Position numbers and translations under genes: made by a program. Source: Sphaerotilus microaerophilus (GTDB lineage: Bacteria > Pseudomonadota > Gammaproteobacteria > Burkholderiales > Burkholderiaceae_C). From it: a DNA stretch of 64,000 nucleotides. Positions within the stretch are counted from its first letter, which is position 1, and each line of letters starts with the position of its first letter. The notes beneath the pieces are model-generated. The model was not told the origin of the DNA. It made no database searches and saw nothing but the letters and a program-made list of their open reading frames with translations. Shown piece after piece: positions 25,364-35,900 of this stretch. The DNA is taken from NCBI RefSeq assembly GCF_023734135.1, contig NZ_AP025730.1, forward strand, positions 3,224,001-3,288,000. The letters run 5' to 3'.

Positions 25364-28300
25364 TCTGAGCTGCCTACACGGCAGTGAATGCGGCAGGTCG
25401 GCGATGGCCTTGATCGCGACATTTCTGAGCTGCCTACACGGCAGTGAATACAGATTGGTATGGCATGACGGTTTACTATTTTTTCTGAGCTGCCTACACG
25501 GCAGTGAATGCCTACAACGCGGCGCGGTTCAGGCGGATCACTTTCTGAGCTGCCTACACGGCAGTGAATAGGATCGGAGTGAAGCGTCATGGCTGACGAC
25601 TTTTCTGAGCTGCCTACACGGCAGTGAATTCACCGGCGGTGCCGAATCCGCCCATGGTTGTTTCTGAGCTGCCTACACGGCAGTGAATCGTCCGCCCGCC
25701 GGATCGCCGCCCCGACAGCGTTTCTGAGCTGCCTACACGGCAGTGAATTTGCACGCCCTCGCGAACAGCGAAGTGGCGAATTTCTGAGCTGCCTACACGG
25801 CAGTGAATGCGCACAGGCTGCACGCGCTGGCCAACAGCGATTTCTGAGCTGCCTACACGGCAGTGAATGCCGAAGGGCAGCGCGCGGTCGCTGCGTTGCC
25901 TTTCTGAGCTGCCTACACGGCAGTGAATGGCCCGGCTGTCATCGGCCAGCGACGCCTGCATTTCTGAGCTGCCTACACGGCAGTGAATGCAAGCCAGGCC
26001 GCATCTCCGCCATGCACCAATTTCTGAGCTGCCTACACGGCAGTGAATAGCGAGCCGCTGCTCTTCCTACGGCTCGACCATTTCTGAGCTGCCTACACGG
26101 CAGTGAATGACAGGTCGATGTCACAAACTCGCATTTCACATTTCTGAGCTGCCTACACGGCAGTGAATGTTGACAAGGGTGCGCACTCCAATGTACTTAA
26201 CTTTCTGAGCTGCCTACACGGCAGTGAATGGGGCTGTACAGCGCCGGTGCGTTCGTCACCCATTTCTGAGCTGCCTACACGGCAGTGAATTGCGCCTGTA
26301 TGGACTCGACGTGCGACGCATTTTTCTGAGCTGCCTACACGGCAGTGAATGTCTCGGCGCTGGCCGACCGGGCGAACAGCGATTTCTGAGCTGCCTACAC
26401 GGCAGTGAATGACCAGTGCGCAAAGCTGCACGCGGAGCGGGCTTTCTGAGCTGCCTACACGGCAGTGAATGCCAGCAGGCCCGATGCCTGCGCCTGCGTC
26501 TCTTTCTGAGCTGCCTACACGGCAGTGAATGGCGTAGGCGTCCATCGCCACCTTGGCAGCCTTTTCTGAGCTGCCTACACGGCAGTGAATACCGGCAAGG
26601 CCTTTGACGCGATGCGATCCAATTTCTGAGCTGCCTACACGGCAGTGAATGGCAGGGCGTGCTGTTTGGCGGCGATGCGCCCTTTCTGAGCTGCCTACAC
26701 GGCAGTGAATGGCCCAGACCTGCACTACTGCGCAGCGCACCTTTTCTGAGCTGCCTACACGGCAGTGAATGGGTTGGTACTCGCAGCGCTACTGATGGCC
26801 ATTTTCTGAGCTGCCTACACGGCAGTGAATTTTCATGTGCCGCTGAATGGTCCAGTCGAACATTTCTGAGCTGCCTACACGGCAGTGAATGGTCGCGGCT
26901 GCAGCTGACCGATCTTGCGGATTTTCTGAGCTGCCTACACGGCAGTGAATGTCAAGCTCAGCCTGCGCCTCTGCAGCCAGGCTTTCTGAGCTGCCTACAC
27001 GGCAGTGAATGCCGTCTTCGGCGATTCCCAGGATGGCCTTCATTTCTGAGCTGCCTACACGGCAGTGAATCCCGGCTGCCGCCAGGTAGTCGACGTCGTG
27101 ACTTTCTGAGCTGCCTACACGGCAGTGAATGCAACGCCGCATCACGCAGACGCATACGGACATTTCTGAGCTGCCTACACGGCAGTGAATACTAGACGTG
27201 ACATCCCCCTGAGCGTCAACGTTTTCTGAGCTGCCTACACGGCAGTGAATTTCGGCTTGCGCTACGTCCAGAGCAACGACGTTTTCTGAGCTGCCTACAC
27301 GGCAGTGAATGCCAGCTACCTGCGTCGGCAGATCGTCAACAATTTCTGAGCTGCCTACACGGCAGTGAATGCAGTCAGATAATCCTACAGCAGGTGCCAA
27401 CGTTTCTGAGCTGCCTACACGGCAGTGAATGGCGGCGCGCTTGACGTTGCGCACGCGGTGGCTTTCTGAGCTGCCTACACGGCAGTGAATTGCCGTAGTG
27501 GCGCACTCCGGCCCCGCTCGCTTTTCTGAGCTGCCTACACGGCAGTGAATTCGAAGGTGGCGGCGTTGCTGCTGCACGTGCTTTTCTGAGCTGCCTACAC
27601 GGCAGTGAATTGGCGGGACACGCCGAGCTCACGCGCCAGCTCTTTCTGAGCTGCCTACACGGCAGTGAATTCCAGGGTCATCAGGCGGGCGTCGACGGCG
27701 GATTTCTGAGCTGCCTACACGGCAGTGAATGGAGGTGCTCCCATGAGCGGCCGACGGGTGCATTTCTGAGCTGCCTACACGGCAGTGAATGAACTCCGGC
27801 CCAGCCATGATCCCGCCGGACCTTTCTGAGCTGCCTACACGGCAGTGAATCGGGCGAGTAACTGCCCATGGCCCATCGGCGATTTCTGAGCTGCCTACAC
27901 GGCAGTGAATGCCGCCCAGGATCACAGCGGCGTGGCCGAGCTTTTCTGAGCTGCCTACACGGCAGTGAATTGCCATTCGGTATCGGTGGCGTGCTGCTCG
28001 ATTTTCTGAGCTGCCTACACGGCAGTGAATCTCAAGGACTCCGGCCTGGAGGCGCATCCCGATTTCTGAGCTGCCTACACGGCAGTGAATATCGACACCA
28101 TGCGGGCAGCTGGGCACCAGGTTTTCTGAGCTGCCTACACGGCAGTGAATCGCCGCGCATCGAAGCGGCCGAAGGGCCTGGATTTCTGAGCTGCCTACAC
28201 GGCAGTGAATCCAGGTTGCAAGAGCGCAGGAACCGCTCTTGCATTTCTGAGCTGCCTACACGGCAGTGAATTGACGGGATCTGACCGTGGCTGGCCCCGT

Positions 28301-28691
28301 TGATTTCTGAGCTGCCTACACGGCAGTGAATCTTGTCGATGTACATGGGTGCTCCTTCGATCATTTCTGAGCTGCCTACACGGCAGTGAATTCGCCATGC
28401 GCCAGCGACGTATCGGCCAGCGTTTTCTGAGCTGCCTACACGGCAGTGAATCTGGTTGCGCACATGGTCCGACACGGCGCCGATTTCTGAGCTGCCTACA
28501 CGGCAGTGAATGTGGTGCGAGGCCGACACAGCCAATGCCGAGATTTCTGAGCTGCCTACACGGCAGTGAATCGCTTTTCCTCAACGCCACCGTCCGCCTT
28601 GGTTTTCTGAGCTGCCTACACGGCAGTGAATACACAACGAGCGCAATCACTGACATCGCCACTTTTCTGAGCTGCCTACACGGCAGTGAAT

Positions 28692-28820
28692 CAGGCTCCT
28701 TCCGCTGCAACTCATTGTCGCAGCAAGGAATTCGGCTTGAAAGGGGGTGGCGGCCCTCTTCTTGACGGGCCGCCTAAGTGGTTGATTTTTAAAGAGCTTC
28801 CGGAGCTCCCGGAAAAAGGG
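28692..28820 (-). promoter_or_regulatory. CRISPR leader
   Basis: The 129 bp between the cas6f stop and the first (leader-end) repeat. On the minus strand it contains a GC dyad next to the cas6f stop, an A/T-rich box (CTCTTTAAAAATC), an IHF-type site, a perfect 8-bp hairpin GGCGGCCC / GGGCCGCC with a 10-nt loop (28748-28773), and then about 55 bp to the repeat. Leader-side spacer insertion in type I-F uses Cas1-Cas2/3 with IHF, so this is the acquisition site. A clear sigma-70 promoter is not evident. Confidence 0.75.
28775..28787 (-). promoter_or_regulatory. IHF site in the CRISPR leader
   Basis: On the minus strand AATCAACCACTTA matches the IHF consensus WATCAANNNNTTR at every fixed position. 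It is about 85-95 bp from the first repeat. IHF-induced leader bending is established for type I-E and I-F spacer integration, so this is a likely functional site. Confidence 0.7.
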
Positions 28821-29399
28821 TCAGAACCAGGGCACGGTGGCGCCGAGGCTCAGGCCGTAGGGGCTGAAGGTGCCTGGGAGGGGGTGAGGCAGCAGGGGGC
28901 CATGCTCGATGAAGAGGCGGAAGTTCTGGTCCGTGCTGCTGCTGCGCAGCTGCACCCAGGGCAGCCGCAGGGTTTGGGCGACGCTGTCGGGGATGCGTTG
29001 TGCGGCTTCGGCGGCGTCCAGCTGGTGCCGGCGGGCCAGGCGGCGGCGCAGGCGCTCCGGGCTGCTTTGTGCCTGGACCCGGCGCACGACGCGGTGTTGG
29101 GCGCCTGCCGGCACCGGGGCGACGGGAGCGGGCAGGCTGTGGTCGCGCATGCCCGACAGCCAGTCACTGGCCAGCAGGGTGTCGAGCGCGCTCGCCTCTC
29201 CGTGCAGGCGCAGCCGTTCGCCCAGCTGCAGGGCGCGACCAGTGCCAACGTGCCCCGGGAAGCTCGCTCCCAGGCGGCCACCCAGTTGCGCGCTGTGGCT
29301 CACCAGCGCTCGGTGCAGCTTGGCGAACAGGGCATTCATCAGCAGCGGGGCCGGGAAATCGGGGTCCGGTCGCAAGGTGATGTCCACGTAGTGGTCCAT
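28821..29399 (-). CDS. cas6f: Cas6f (Csy4) CRISPR RNA endoribonuclease
   Basis: 192 aa. It begins MDHYVDITLRPDPDFPA, typical of Cas6f, with the catalytic-His region LFAKLHRALVSH near residue 30. An arginine-rich helix RVVRRVQAQSSPERLRRRLARRH (key run SSPERLRRRLARR) contacts the repeat hairpin, and the terminal motif is FSPYGLSLGATVPWF. It cuts the pre-crRNA at the base of the repeat stem and stays bound as part of the Csy complex. It starts 3 bp after the csy3 stop and ends next to the leader. Confidence 0.95.
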   Translation of the reverse strand: MDHYVDITLRPDPDFPAPLLMNALFAKLHRALVSHSAQLGGRLGASFPGHVGTGRALQLGERLRLHGEASALDTLLASDWLSGMRDHSLPAPVAPVPAGAQHRVVRRVQAQSSPERLRRRLARRHQLDAAEAAQRIPDSVAQTLRLPWVQLRSSSTDQNFRLFIEHGPLLPHPLPGTFSPYGLSLGATVPWF

Positions 29400-29402
29400 G
29401 GC

Positions 29403-30446
29403 TCAGTCCTTGCCGGCGTCGCCGAACACGCCACCCCGGATCAGCGTGGCCATCACGAAGTGCTGCTGTTCCACCGGCGGCACCTTGTCCTTGAGCAACC
29501 AGTTGTCCAGCAGGTTGTAGAAGTCGAGCTTGTCGGTCGGGCGCCGGCAGGCCTTGCCCAGGGTGGTGACGGAGCCGTAGGGCTCGACGGCGATGGGGCC
29601 GACTTCGGCCACGTCCGGGTGCCAGGTGTCGATGGTGCGCAGCGCGTTGCCGAGCTTCTGGGAGTGGATGCCGGCCACGTCGTGCACGGTGTACAGCGTC
29701 TTGCTTTTCTTGCTGGCCGCCTTGTCGAGCAGGAGTTCCTGGGAGGGGAACACCTCCTGCCCGGCGCCGACGCGGGCAAACGCGGTCACGGCCAGCAGCA
29801 CGTGCGCCTGCCCGGCCAGGCCCTTGGCGATGAGCGCCGCGATGTCGCCAGCGGCGGTGGCGGCCTCGGCGGGCAGGTCGAAGTGGCGGGTGGGCAGGGT
29901 CAGGGCATCGAAGGTCCAGGTGGCCGCAGCGTCCCCGCCGACGATGTGGCGCACCTGCACCTCCACCTGCTCGGCGCCCACGCGGTTGCGCCACAGGAAG
30001 CGGCCGTTGGCCAGGTTGCAGGCGTAGCGGCGCGCCAGCTCGTCAAACCCCTGCGCCTGCACGTAGCCCTGCACCGTGGCAAGCAGCTTGACCTGGTAGT
30101 CGGCGTTGTTGCAGGCCGACGGGGTTCCGGCGCCGCCGAGCACGCGCAGCGTGAAGCTCACGCGCAGGGTGTCGGCCTCGGCGGGCAGGGTGGCGACGTC
30201 GACGGTCTGAGGATTCGGAACATCGAGAGGCCGATCGAGCTTCGCTGCGTCGGTGGATCCTGCCTTAGTTCGGTGCGACATCGTGCCGCGTACGGACTTC
30301 TCATGCACGGAAACGGGCGTCCAAGCTGCAACATCGGCCCGATCGACCCAACGGCCAGATGCAAGGAGAGCGTCAGAAGGGTCCAGCTTGCGGTCGAAGG
30401 CGAGAACGGTCGGGGTCTTGAGCGTGGAGGAAACGTTGGTGGCCAT
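29403..30446 (-). CDS. csy3: Csy3 (Cas7f) backbone subunit
   Basis: 347 aa. It forms the six-subunit backbone of the Csy interference complex along the crRNA spacer. Landmarks are LKTPTVLAFDRKLDPSDAL at the N-terminus, GTMSHRTKAG, RYACNLANGRFLWRNRVGAE (RNA-contact region NLANGRFLWRNR) and YGSVTTLGKACRRPTDKLDFY. The start at 30446 has an AAGGAG Shine-Dalgarno 7 bp upstream, and upstream read-through is antiparallel noise. It lies 16 bp downstream of csy2. Confidence 0.95.
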   Translation of the reverse strand: MATNVSSTLKTPTVLAFDRKLDPSDALLASGRWVDRADVAAWTPVSVHEKSVRGTMSHRTKAGSTDAAKLDRPLDVPNPQTVDVATLPAEADTLRVSFTLRVLGGAGTPSACNNADYQVKLLATVQGYVQAQGFDELARRYACNLANGRFLWRNRVGAEQVEVQVRHIVGGDAAATWTFDALTLPTRHFDLPAEAATAAGDIAALIAKGLAGQAHVLLAVTAFARVGAGQEVFPSQELLLDKAASKKSKTLYTVHDVAGIHSQKLGNALRTIDTWHPDVAEVGPIAVEPYGSVTTLGKACRRPTDKLDFYNLLDNWLLKDKVPPVEQQHFVMATLIRGGVFGDAGKD

Positions 30447-30462
30447 GGTGAACTCCTTGGGT

Positions 30463-31545
30463 TTACTGGTCGGAAGAAACGGGTTGAACGTCCGGCGATG
30501 CATTGCTGCGCCGCGCCAGGTGAAGGGCGTAATCGTTGGTGCAGAGGTACAGGCCCTGCTCGTCGGGGCGCTCGGCGAACCAGAACAGCTCGGTCGGCGC
30601 GCGCAGGCGGTGCGGGCTGAGCCACTGGCCGATCGAATAGACGCTCTCGACGAAGCGGAAGGGCACATGTGGGTCACGCGCGCCGGCCACCGTGCCGGGC
30701 TCGTGCAGCGGTGCCAGCGCGGCAAAGCCGACGGGAATGGGCACGATCCAGCCGGGCCGGGCGTCCTGCTGCCAGTCGGCGGGCTGGGCGGCCTCCGGGG
30801 CTGGCGGCGCTGCACCGTCGGGGCGCGGGTGCAGGACGGCGCGATGGTTCCAGCGGGAGAGGTCCAGCCAGGCATCGAGGCGGCTGGCCCCGGGCGTGGC
30901 GGCCAGCAGCTCGGCATGCCGGGCCTCCAGCAGGTCGTGACGCGACACCAGCGCGAAGCCGGGCAGGCAGCGGCGCGCGATGCGGCGGAAGGCCTTGCGG
31001 GCTTCTTCCTCGTCCGCTGGCGTCAGCACCAGCTCCGGCACGGGCCGCCGGTGGGGGCCGCCCGGCGTGTCCGCCAGGTGAGGCAGTACCGAGCCGCCCG
31101 CTACCCGCATGCCGGCCACCTGTTCAGCCACCCGATGCACGAGGTCGCTGCGCGCCGCCGCGTCCAGCAACGGCGATGCGACGCGGGCCTGGAACACCAG
31201 CGTCAGCTCCAGGTGGGCACGGCCTTCCTCCACGATCGCGCTGGTGCTGCCATCGTGGCCCACCGGGTTGCGCGTGAGGGCGAAGCTGCGCGTGTAGCCG
31301 CCTGCGCTCACCTGCGGCTCGAAGCCGTGGCACACCACCCCCACGCCGTCCAGCGTGATGCCGGCGCCGCGGCCGAGGCGCCGCTCCAGCGCCGTCATCA
31401 GGCCCAGGAAGGCGGTGATGGCCGGGAAGCCCCAGGTCATCGGGCTGGAGATCGCGTTGGCGTTCTGCACCCGCAGGCGCGGCAGCACCAGCCAGGCGGG
31501 GTTGGAGGGCTCTTCGGGCTGCCGCGTGAGGTCGGTGTCACTCAT
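30463..31545 (-). CDS. csy2: Csy2 (Cas5f) crRNA 5'-handle subunit
   Basis: 360 aa with the Csy2 pattern: LVLPRLRVQNANAISSPMTWGFPAITAFLGL near the N-terminus, a central basic region around RRIARRCLPGFALVSRHDLLEAR, and the C-terminal FRFVESVYSIGQWLSPHR. It caps the 5' handle of the crRNA together with Csy1. It overlaps csy1 by 8 bp (31538-31545), implying coupled translation. It contains a Pro/Ala-rich linker (PDGAAPPAPEAAQPADWQ) that may be disordered. Confidence 0.93.
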   Translation of the reverse strand: MSDTDLTRQPEEPSNPAWLVLPRLRVQNANAISSPMTWGFPAITAFLGLMTALERRLGRGAGITLDGVGVVCHGFEPQVSAGGYTRSFALTRNPVGHDGSTSAIVEEGRAHLELTLVFQARVASPLLDAAARSDLVHRVAEQVAGMRVAGGSVLPHLADTPGGPHRRPVPELVLTPADEEEARKAFRRIARRCLPGFALVSRHDLLEARHAELLAATPGASRLDAWLDLSRWNHRAVLHPRPDGAAPPAPEAAQPADWQQDARPGWIVPIPVGFAALAPLHEPGTVAGARDPHVPFRFVESVYSIGQWLSPHRLRAPTELFWFAERPDEQGLYLCTNDYALHLARRSNASPDVQPVSSDQ

Positions 31546-32836
31546 CGTGGGCCTCCCGGAGGTCGTCTTCGATCTGCTCCAGCGCCAACTTGCGCCAGTG
31601 CTGGTACTCGGGGTCGCCCATCGGCAGCGGTTTGCGCAGGCGGGCGTTCAGCCAGTTGGCAAAACCGGCAGCGATGCGCTCGGCGGCCTCGTCGGTGATG
31701 GGCACCGCCGCGGCCCCCTCCTCGGTGCCCGCCCCAGGGTCCAGCCACAGCCGCTCGGCGGCGCTCAGCCGGCAGGCGGGGTCTTGGCTCCAGCCAGGGG
31801 CGAGGCTGCGCACTTCGGCGGCGAGGTGGAGCAGCTCATCGAGCAGGTCGGCGACCAGGGTATCGATGCGCGTGCGGGTCCTGATATTGGGCGCGGGGTC
31901 CGAGGCGAGGAAATCGCGCAGCATCCGAACCAGCCTCACTACCTCGCGGCGGCGGCCATAGCGCTGGAAGACGCTGTCCACGCCATGCACTGGCTGGACG
32001 GCGACGGTTTTCCAGACGGGTGGCAGCGACGCGAGCAGGTAGTTTCTTCCAAGGCGCTCGCTGTTGAGCTGGCTGATGTTCAGGGGCTTGGTGCCACCGA
32101 GTTTTTGCACCGCCAGTTCGCCATATTCACGCACCGGTCTCGGGTGGAAGCGGCCGGCCTTGCGAGCTTCCCATGCCGCCTTGGCCTCGTCGCCGAACCG
32201 GTCCAGCTGAACAGTCTGGTAGACCCGGTGCGCCAAGGAGGTCGCGTACAGAGGCGCCAACAGATGAAACCCCGTGTCGTCGTGGGCATCCTCGCCAGTC
32301 AGCCAGTAGAACTGCTTGGCCAGGGTATGTGAAGCGGGCCGGCCGCGCTGCTTGGCCACGCCAGCAAAGGCATCCAGCCAGGACCGGGCCTGTTCGGCGT
32401 CGTCCGTCAGCGCTGCGGCCAGGTCGGCGTCACCGGCCACCGCGAGATCCAGCAGGCTGCGGCCATCAAGGCTCAGCTTGAGGAATTTGTAGACGTCCAG
32501 CGCGGCGGCATTGCCTGCCACATCGCCTTCGAATGTGTCACATAGGCAATGTGTTCCGACGACACGATGGTCTGGCAATTGGCTCGGTGCCGTGTAGACG
32601 TTGGTGCCCTTGGCTGACGGGTGAATAGGCTTGAGCGAGTGAGTGACGGCCTGAATCTGTACCGAGCGATTGGCCGCGTCATCGATCCAGGTGGCATATT
32701 CAAATTTCAAGCGCAACTTGGCGCGTTTGGTGTCACCTTCCTTCAGTTCATCGAGCTTTTCGTCGAGCTGACTCTGGAGAAACTCCGAAATCAGCGCCCG
32801 GATGGCATCGACCCGTGGTCGATGGATGGTTTCCAT
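31538..32836 (-). CDS. csy1: Csy1 (Cas8f) large subunit
   Basis: 432 aa. Family landmarks are FLQSQLDEKLDEL, YATWIDDAANRSVQIQAVTHSLKPIHPSAKG, the DVYKFLKLSLDG segment, AKQFYWLTG, and GGTKPLNISQLNSERLGRNYLLASLPPVW, which is highly conserved in Csy1. The subunit recognises the GG PAM and binds the 5' end of the crRNA with Csy2. It follows cas2-3 by 68 bp, in which a small dyad GCATCA/TGATGC (32849-32870) lies just before the Shine-Dalgarno GGGAG. Confidence 0.94.
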   Translation of the reverse strand: METIHRPRVDAIRALISEFLQSQLDEKLDELKEGDTKRAKLRLKFEYATWIDDAANRSVQIQAVTHSLKPIHPSAKGTNVYTAPSQLPDHRVVGTHCLCDTFEGDVAGNAAALDVYKFLKLSLDGRSLLDLAVAGDADLAAALTDDAEQARSWLDAFAGVAKQRGRPASHTLAKQFYWLTGEDAHDDTGFHLLAPLYATSLAHRVYQTVQLDRFGDEAKAAWEARKAGRFHPRPVREYGELAVQKLGGTKPLNISQLNSERLGRNYLLASLPPVWKTVAVQPVHGVDSVFQRYGRRREVVRLVRMLRDFLASDPAPNIRTRTRIDTLVADLLDELLHLAAEVRSLAPGWSQDPACRLSAAERLWLDPGAGTEEGAAAVPITDEAAERIAAGFANWLNARLRKPLPMGDPEYQHWRKLALEQIEDDLREAHDE

Positions 32837-32904
32837 TGTTTTCTCCCTGCATCAACGATCGGGCTGATGCGGTGGTTGTGGCACGGGAAATTCAGATCGT
32901 TCGT

Positions 32905-35900
32905 TCAGGGCCTCCTTCCTTTCGTGAATCCCAGCGCCGGGTGAAACGCCCAGCCGTCGTCGTGTTCGGGCAGCGTCACCGTGCCGAAGCGCTTGGCGCA
33001 GGCGTCGAGCGGCCAGTCCAGGTCCTGCGCCAGTTCGGCGAGGGCGGCGAGGTAATCGGTCTGCCCCCAGGTCGAGATCCCACGGCCCGATACCGCTTCA
33101 TCCGGGATGCGGCGGTTCTGGGACGCGTCCACCAGGGTGTACGACGCCCGGGTGCGCCAGCCAGCGCGCGGGTCCACCACGCGGTGGAGGGCGTAGTCGT
33201 CGCCGTCCTCGTTGGGCAGCAGTACCAGGTCGGCCTGCGGCCGGCCGTCGGCGCGGAAGGGTGTGGCCTGCTGCAGCAGGCCGGTGAGCAGCGCGTCCTG
33301 CGGCGGCAGGTGCCACCAGGTGGCCGCGTTGATCGCCAGCGGCGCGGGAGCGGTCGCACCGCGGCGTCGGTTGCTGGTTGCAGGTGTTGCTTGTACGCCG
33401 GTCGATGGCAGCATCGCGGCGCGCATGCGGGCGTGCTCCAGGTCCACCCAGCGTTCGCGCGGACGCAGCTGGTCGGCGGGCCGGGCCAGGATGCGCGCGC
33501 GGGCGTCGATGTGGCGGCTTTCGTCGGGCAACAGCAGGTTGCGCAGGTCGTGGCTGGCGAGCAGGAAGCCACCGGTCTCGAAGCCAGGGCGGCAGAAGGC
33601 CGGCTCGCCGGGTGCCCGGAAGTGCCGCAGGTTGCTGCTGAACACATGCAGGTTCGGCAGGCGGCAGAGCCCCGGCCGGTGGCGGCGCACGCGGCCGGCC
33701 AGCTGGATGAGGGAGCGCATCGACGAGGGTTCGACGACGGCCCAGTCGTAGTCGTGGTCCCGCCCCACCTCGGTGACGGGCGAACCGAGCACGATGAAGA
33801 GGTGGTCGGGCTCGGGGTGTGCGTCCAGCGGCTGGCGCACGTCGGGCAGGGCGAACACGGCCGCAGGGTCACGCCGGTTCAGGGCCCTGTCGAGCCGCTG
33901 CTCGATACCTGAACGCAGCAGCAGCGGGAACTGCGAGTGGTACACGCAGAGGTGGATGCGCAGCCCTGCAGGGGCGCCGAGGCGGAACAGCGCCAGCGCC
34001 ACGGCCACCAGCGGCTCGATGTTGGCCATGCGCACAAGGCCGAAGCTGACGCGCTTGCCACTCACCGGGTCGATGTCATGGTGCGCAGCGTGCAACGCCG
34101 CAGCCGATGCCAGCACGCGGCTGGCAAAGGGCTCGGCCTGGGCATCGCGATCGCGCGGCAGGTCGGCCAGCGGCACGATCTCGGCCAGGCGGCGAGGCTC
34201 GGCGTGCGTGAGGCGCTCGGCACGCTGACGCACAAAGCGCTCGTGCGCCTCGGCAAAGGCGGCGGGCGTGGGGCAATCGGCCTGCTCGCGCGCGTACTCG
34301 TCCACCCACGCACAGCAGACCGGCGGGGGGGCGGCGCCAGGAGGCAGCGGCTCGCCTCGGCTGTGCTGGTAGTGGGCGCGCCCGCTGCGGTAGGCCTCGA
34401 ACAGCCCCTGCACCAGGGCCGGCGGCAGGGTGGCGGAGGACAGCAGCACGCGGCTGCCCAGCAGGCCCGCCCAGTGCACCAGACGGGTCAGGGCGGGCAG
34501 GTCGGCGATATCGAAGTCGTCCGGCTCGTCCAGCACCAAGTCGCCGCTCATCAGGCGCAGCATCGGCGCGATCTGCCGGCCGCCGCGCAGCCCTTCGGTG
34601 GCGGGCGTCAGGTGGTCGATGGTGCACACCAGCAGGGGCGCGGCCAGCAGCCGGCGGACGTTGGAGTCGGCGAAGGCGCGGCGCAGCAGCGGATGCTGGT
34701 CGTGCTGGCCTTCGTAGACGACGTGGGTGTCCTCGTCGAGCAGCGCCTGGCGAGAGGCCGAGCCGGTGGCCTCGGCCTGCTTCTCGTGGTGGTCGAACAG
34801 CGCCCGGCTGGCCGTGCCCCCCACCCGGATCGCCAGCTCATCGTCCCCCAGGCTGAGCAGGTCGCGGAAGGCCCGGCCGGTCTGCAGCGTGAGGCTGCGC
34901 AGCCCCATCGCAAAGGCGCAGCGTAGGCCCTGCTCGGGGTCGGCCAGCGCGTACATGACCCGGGCGTTGGCCAGCGTCTTGCCGCAGCCGGTCGAGGCCA
35001 TGTTGACGATGAAGGCGCCTTGCCGGGCGCTGCGCTCGCGCAGGGCCGTAGCCAGTTCGGCGGCCCGGTCCTGCCAGCGGAAGCGCTCATCCTGCGAGCG
35101 CCGGGCCAGGGCGCGGTGGCGGCCCAGCCGGGGCAGGTGGCGCTCGAAGCGGGGCAGGAAGTGGGCCAGCTCGGCACCCAGCCGGGCGACGCCGACGAGG
35201 TGCTCGTCAAGCGTCTGGTTCATGTCGCCATCCCGGGTCGTGTTGGCGTACAGCGGGCCGGGGGCCGTCAACTTGATCCGTTCGGGGTGGGCTCCTTCCA
35301 GGCTGGAGTAGTGGTGGTCGGCCAGCATCAGCGCCAGGCGCGACACGTGCATCACATAGGGGTTGGCGAGCCAGCCGCCGGCGCCCGGCTGGGCCTGCAG
35401 TGCCAGCAGGCGCCGGGCAATGCGGGCGGCGCGCTCGCGCCAGGCCTCGTGGGCCACCGGCAGCCCCTGCGGAAACTGCCAGTACGGGTCCACCACGGCG
35501 GGGTCGTCGCTGCTCGGCGGTTCGTTCCAGGCCGAGGTGAGGTGGCGCAATGGCCCCTGAAAATGGCCCGCGGCCGGCTTCACATCTGGCGTTCGGCCGT
35601 GGAAGACCGGCAGCCGATGGTGGGTGACCACCAGCCAGCCGATCGCCTGCGCCAATGGCGCATGGCCCAGGCCGACGAAGGGGGAGGGGTGAGCGCTGCC
35701 CGGGCCGTCCACCCGGAGCGATCTCAGCCACGTCTCGTCGGCCCCATTGGGCTGCGCCAGGCGTTCGAGCCAGCGCGTGTCATCGTCGCGGCCCACGAAG
35801 GCCTCGAACAGGCGCAGCGACACCCACTCGTGGCGGTACTGGTTGCGCTCGGCCAACTTGCCCTGCAGCCGCCACTGGAAGGCCAGGCTGGCCTTGCCGA

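Larger units (their letters stand above)
20595..28691 (-). CRISPR. Type I-F CRISPR array, 116 repeats and 115 spacers, split by an IS
   Basis: The repeat is 28 bp; on the plus strand it is TTTCTGAG followed by CTGCCTACACGGCAGTGAAT (minus-strand crRNA sense begins ATTCACTGCCGTGTAGGCAG), the palindromic stem typical of type I-F. Spacers are 32 bp, with a few of 33 and one of 31. I counted 60 intact repeats at 20595-24166, one repeat interrupted by the IS (left piece 24199-24205, right piece 25364-25389) and 55 intact repeats at 25422-28691. The spacing arithmetic (115 intervals, 6 extra bases) agrees. Repeats are almost invariant. The first on the left (20595) carries C at position 7 and the one at 21796 carries G there. 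The degenerate end and the cas6f-proximal leader show that the array is transcribed on the minus strand, with the newest spacers near 28.69 kb. Confidence 0.98.

Noticed and set aside
20595-28691. Open frames with repeated peptides such as FLSCLHGSE, HCRVGSSE and SLPCRQLRN
   Set aside because: The 60-bp CRISPR period is a multiple of three, so repeats keep frames open; these are not proteins.
28692-28820. Leader hairpin 28748-28773 as an intrinsic terminator of the cas operon
   Set aside because: No U-tract follows it in the minus direction, so it is described as part of the leader instead.
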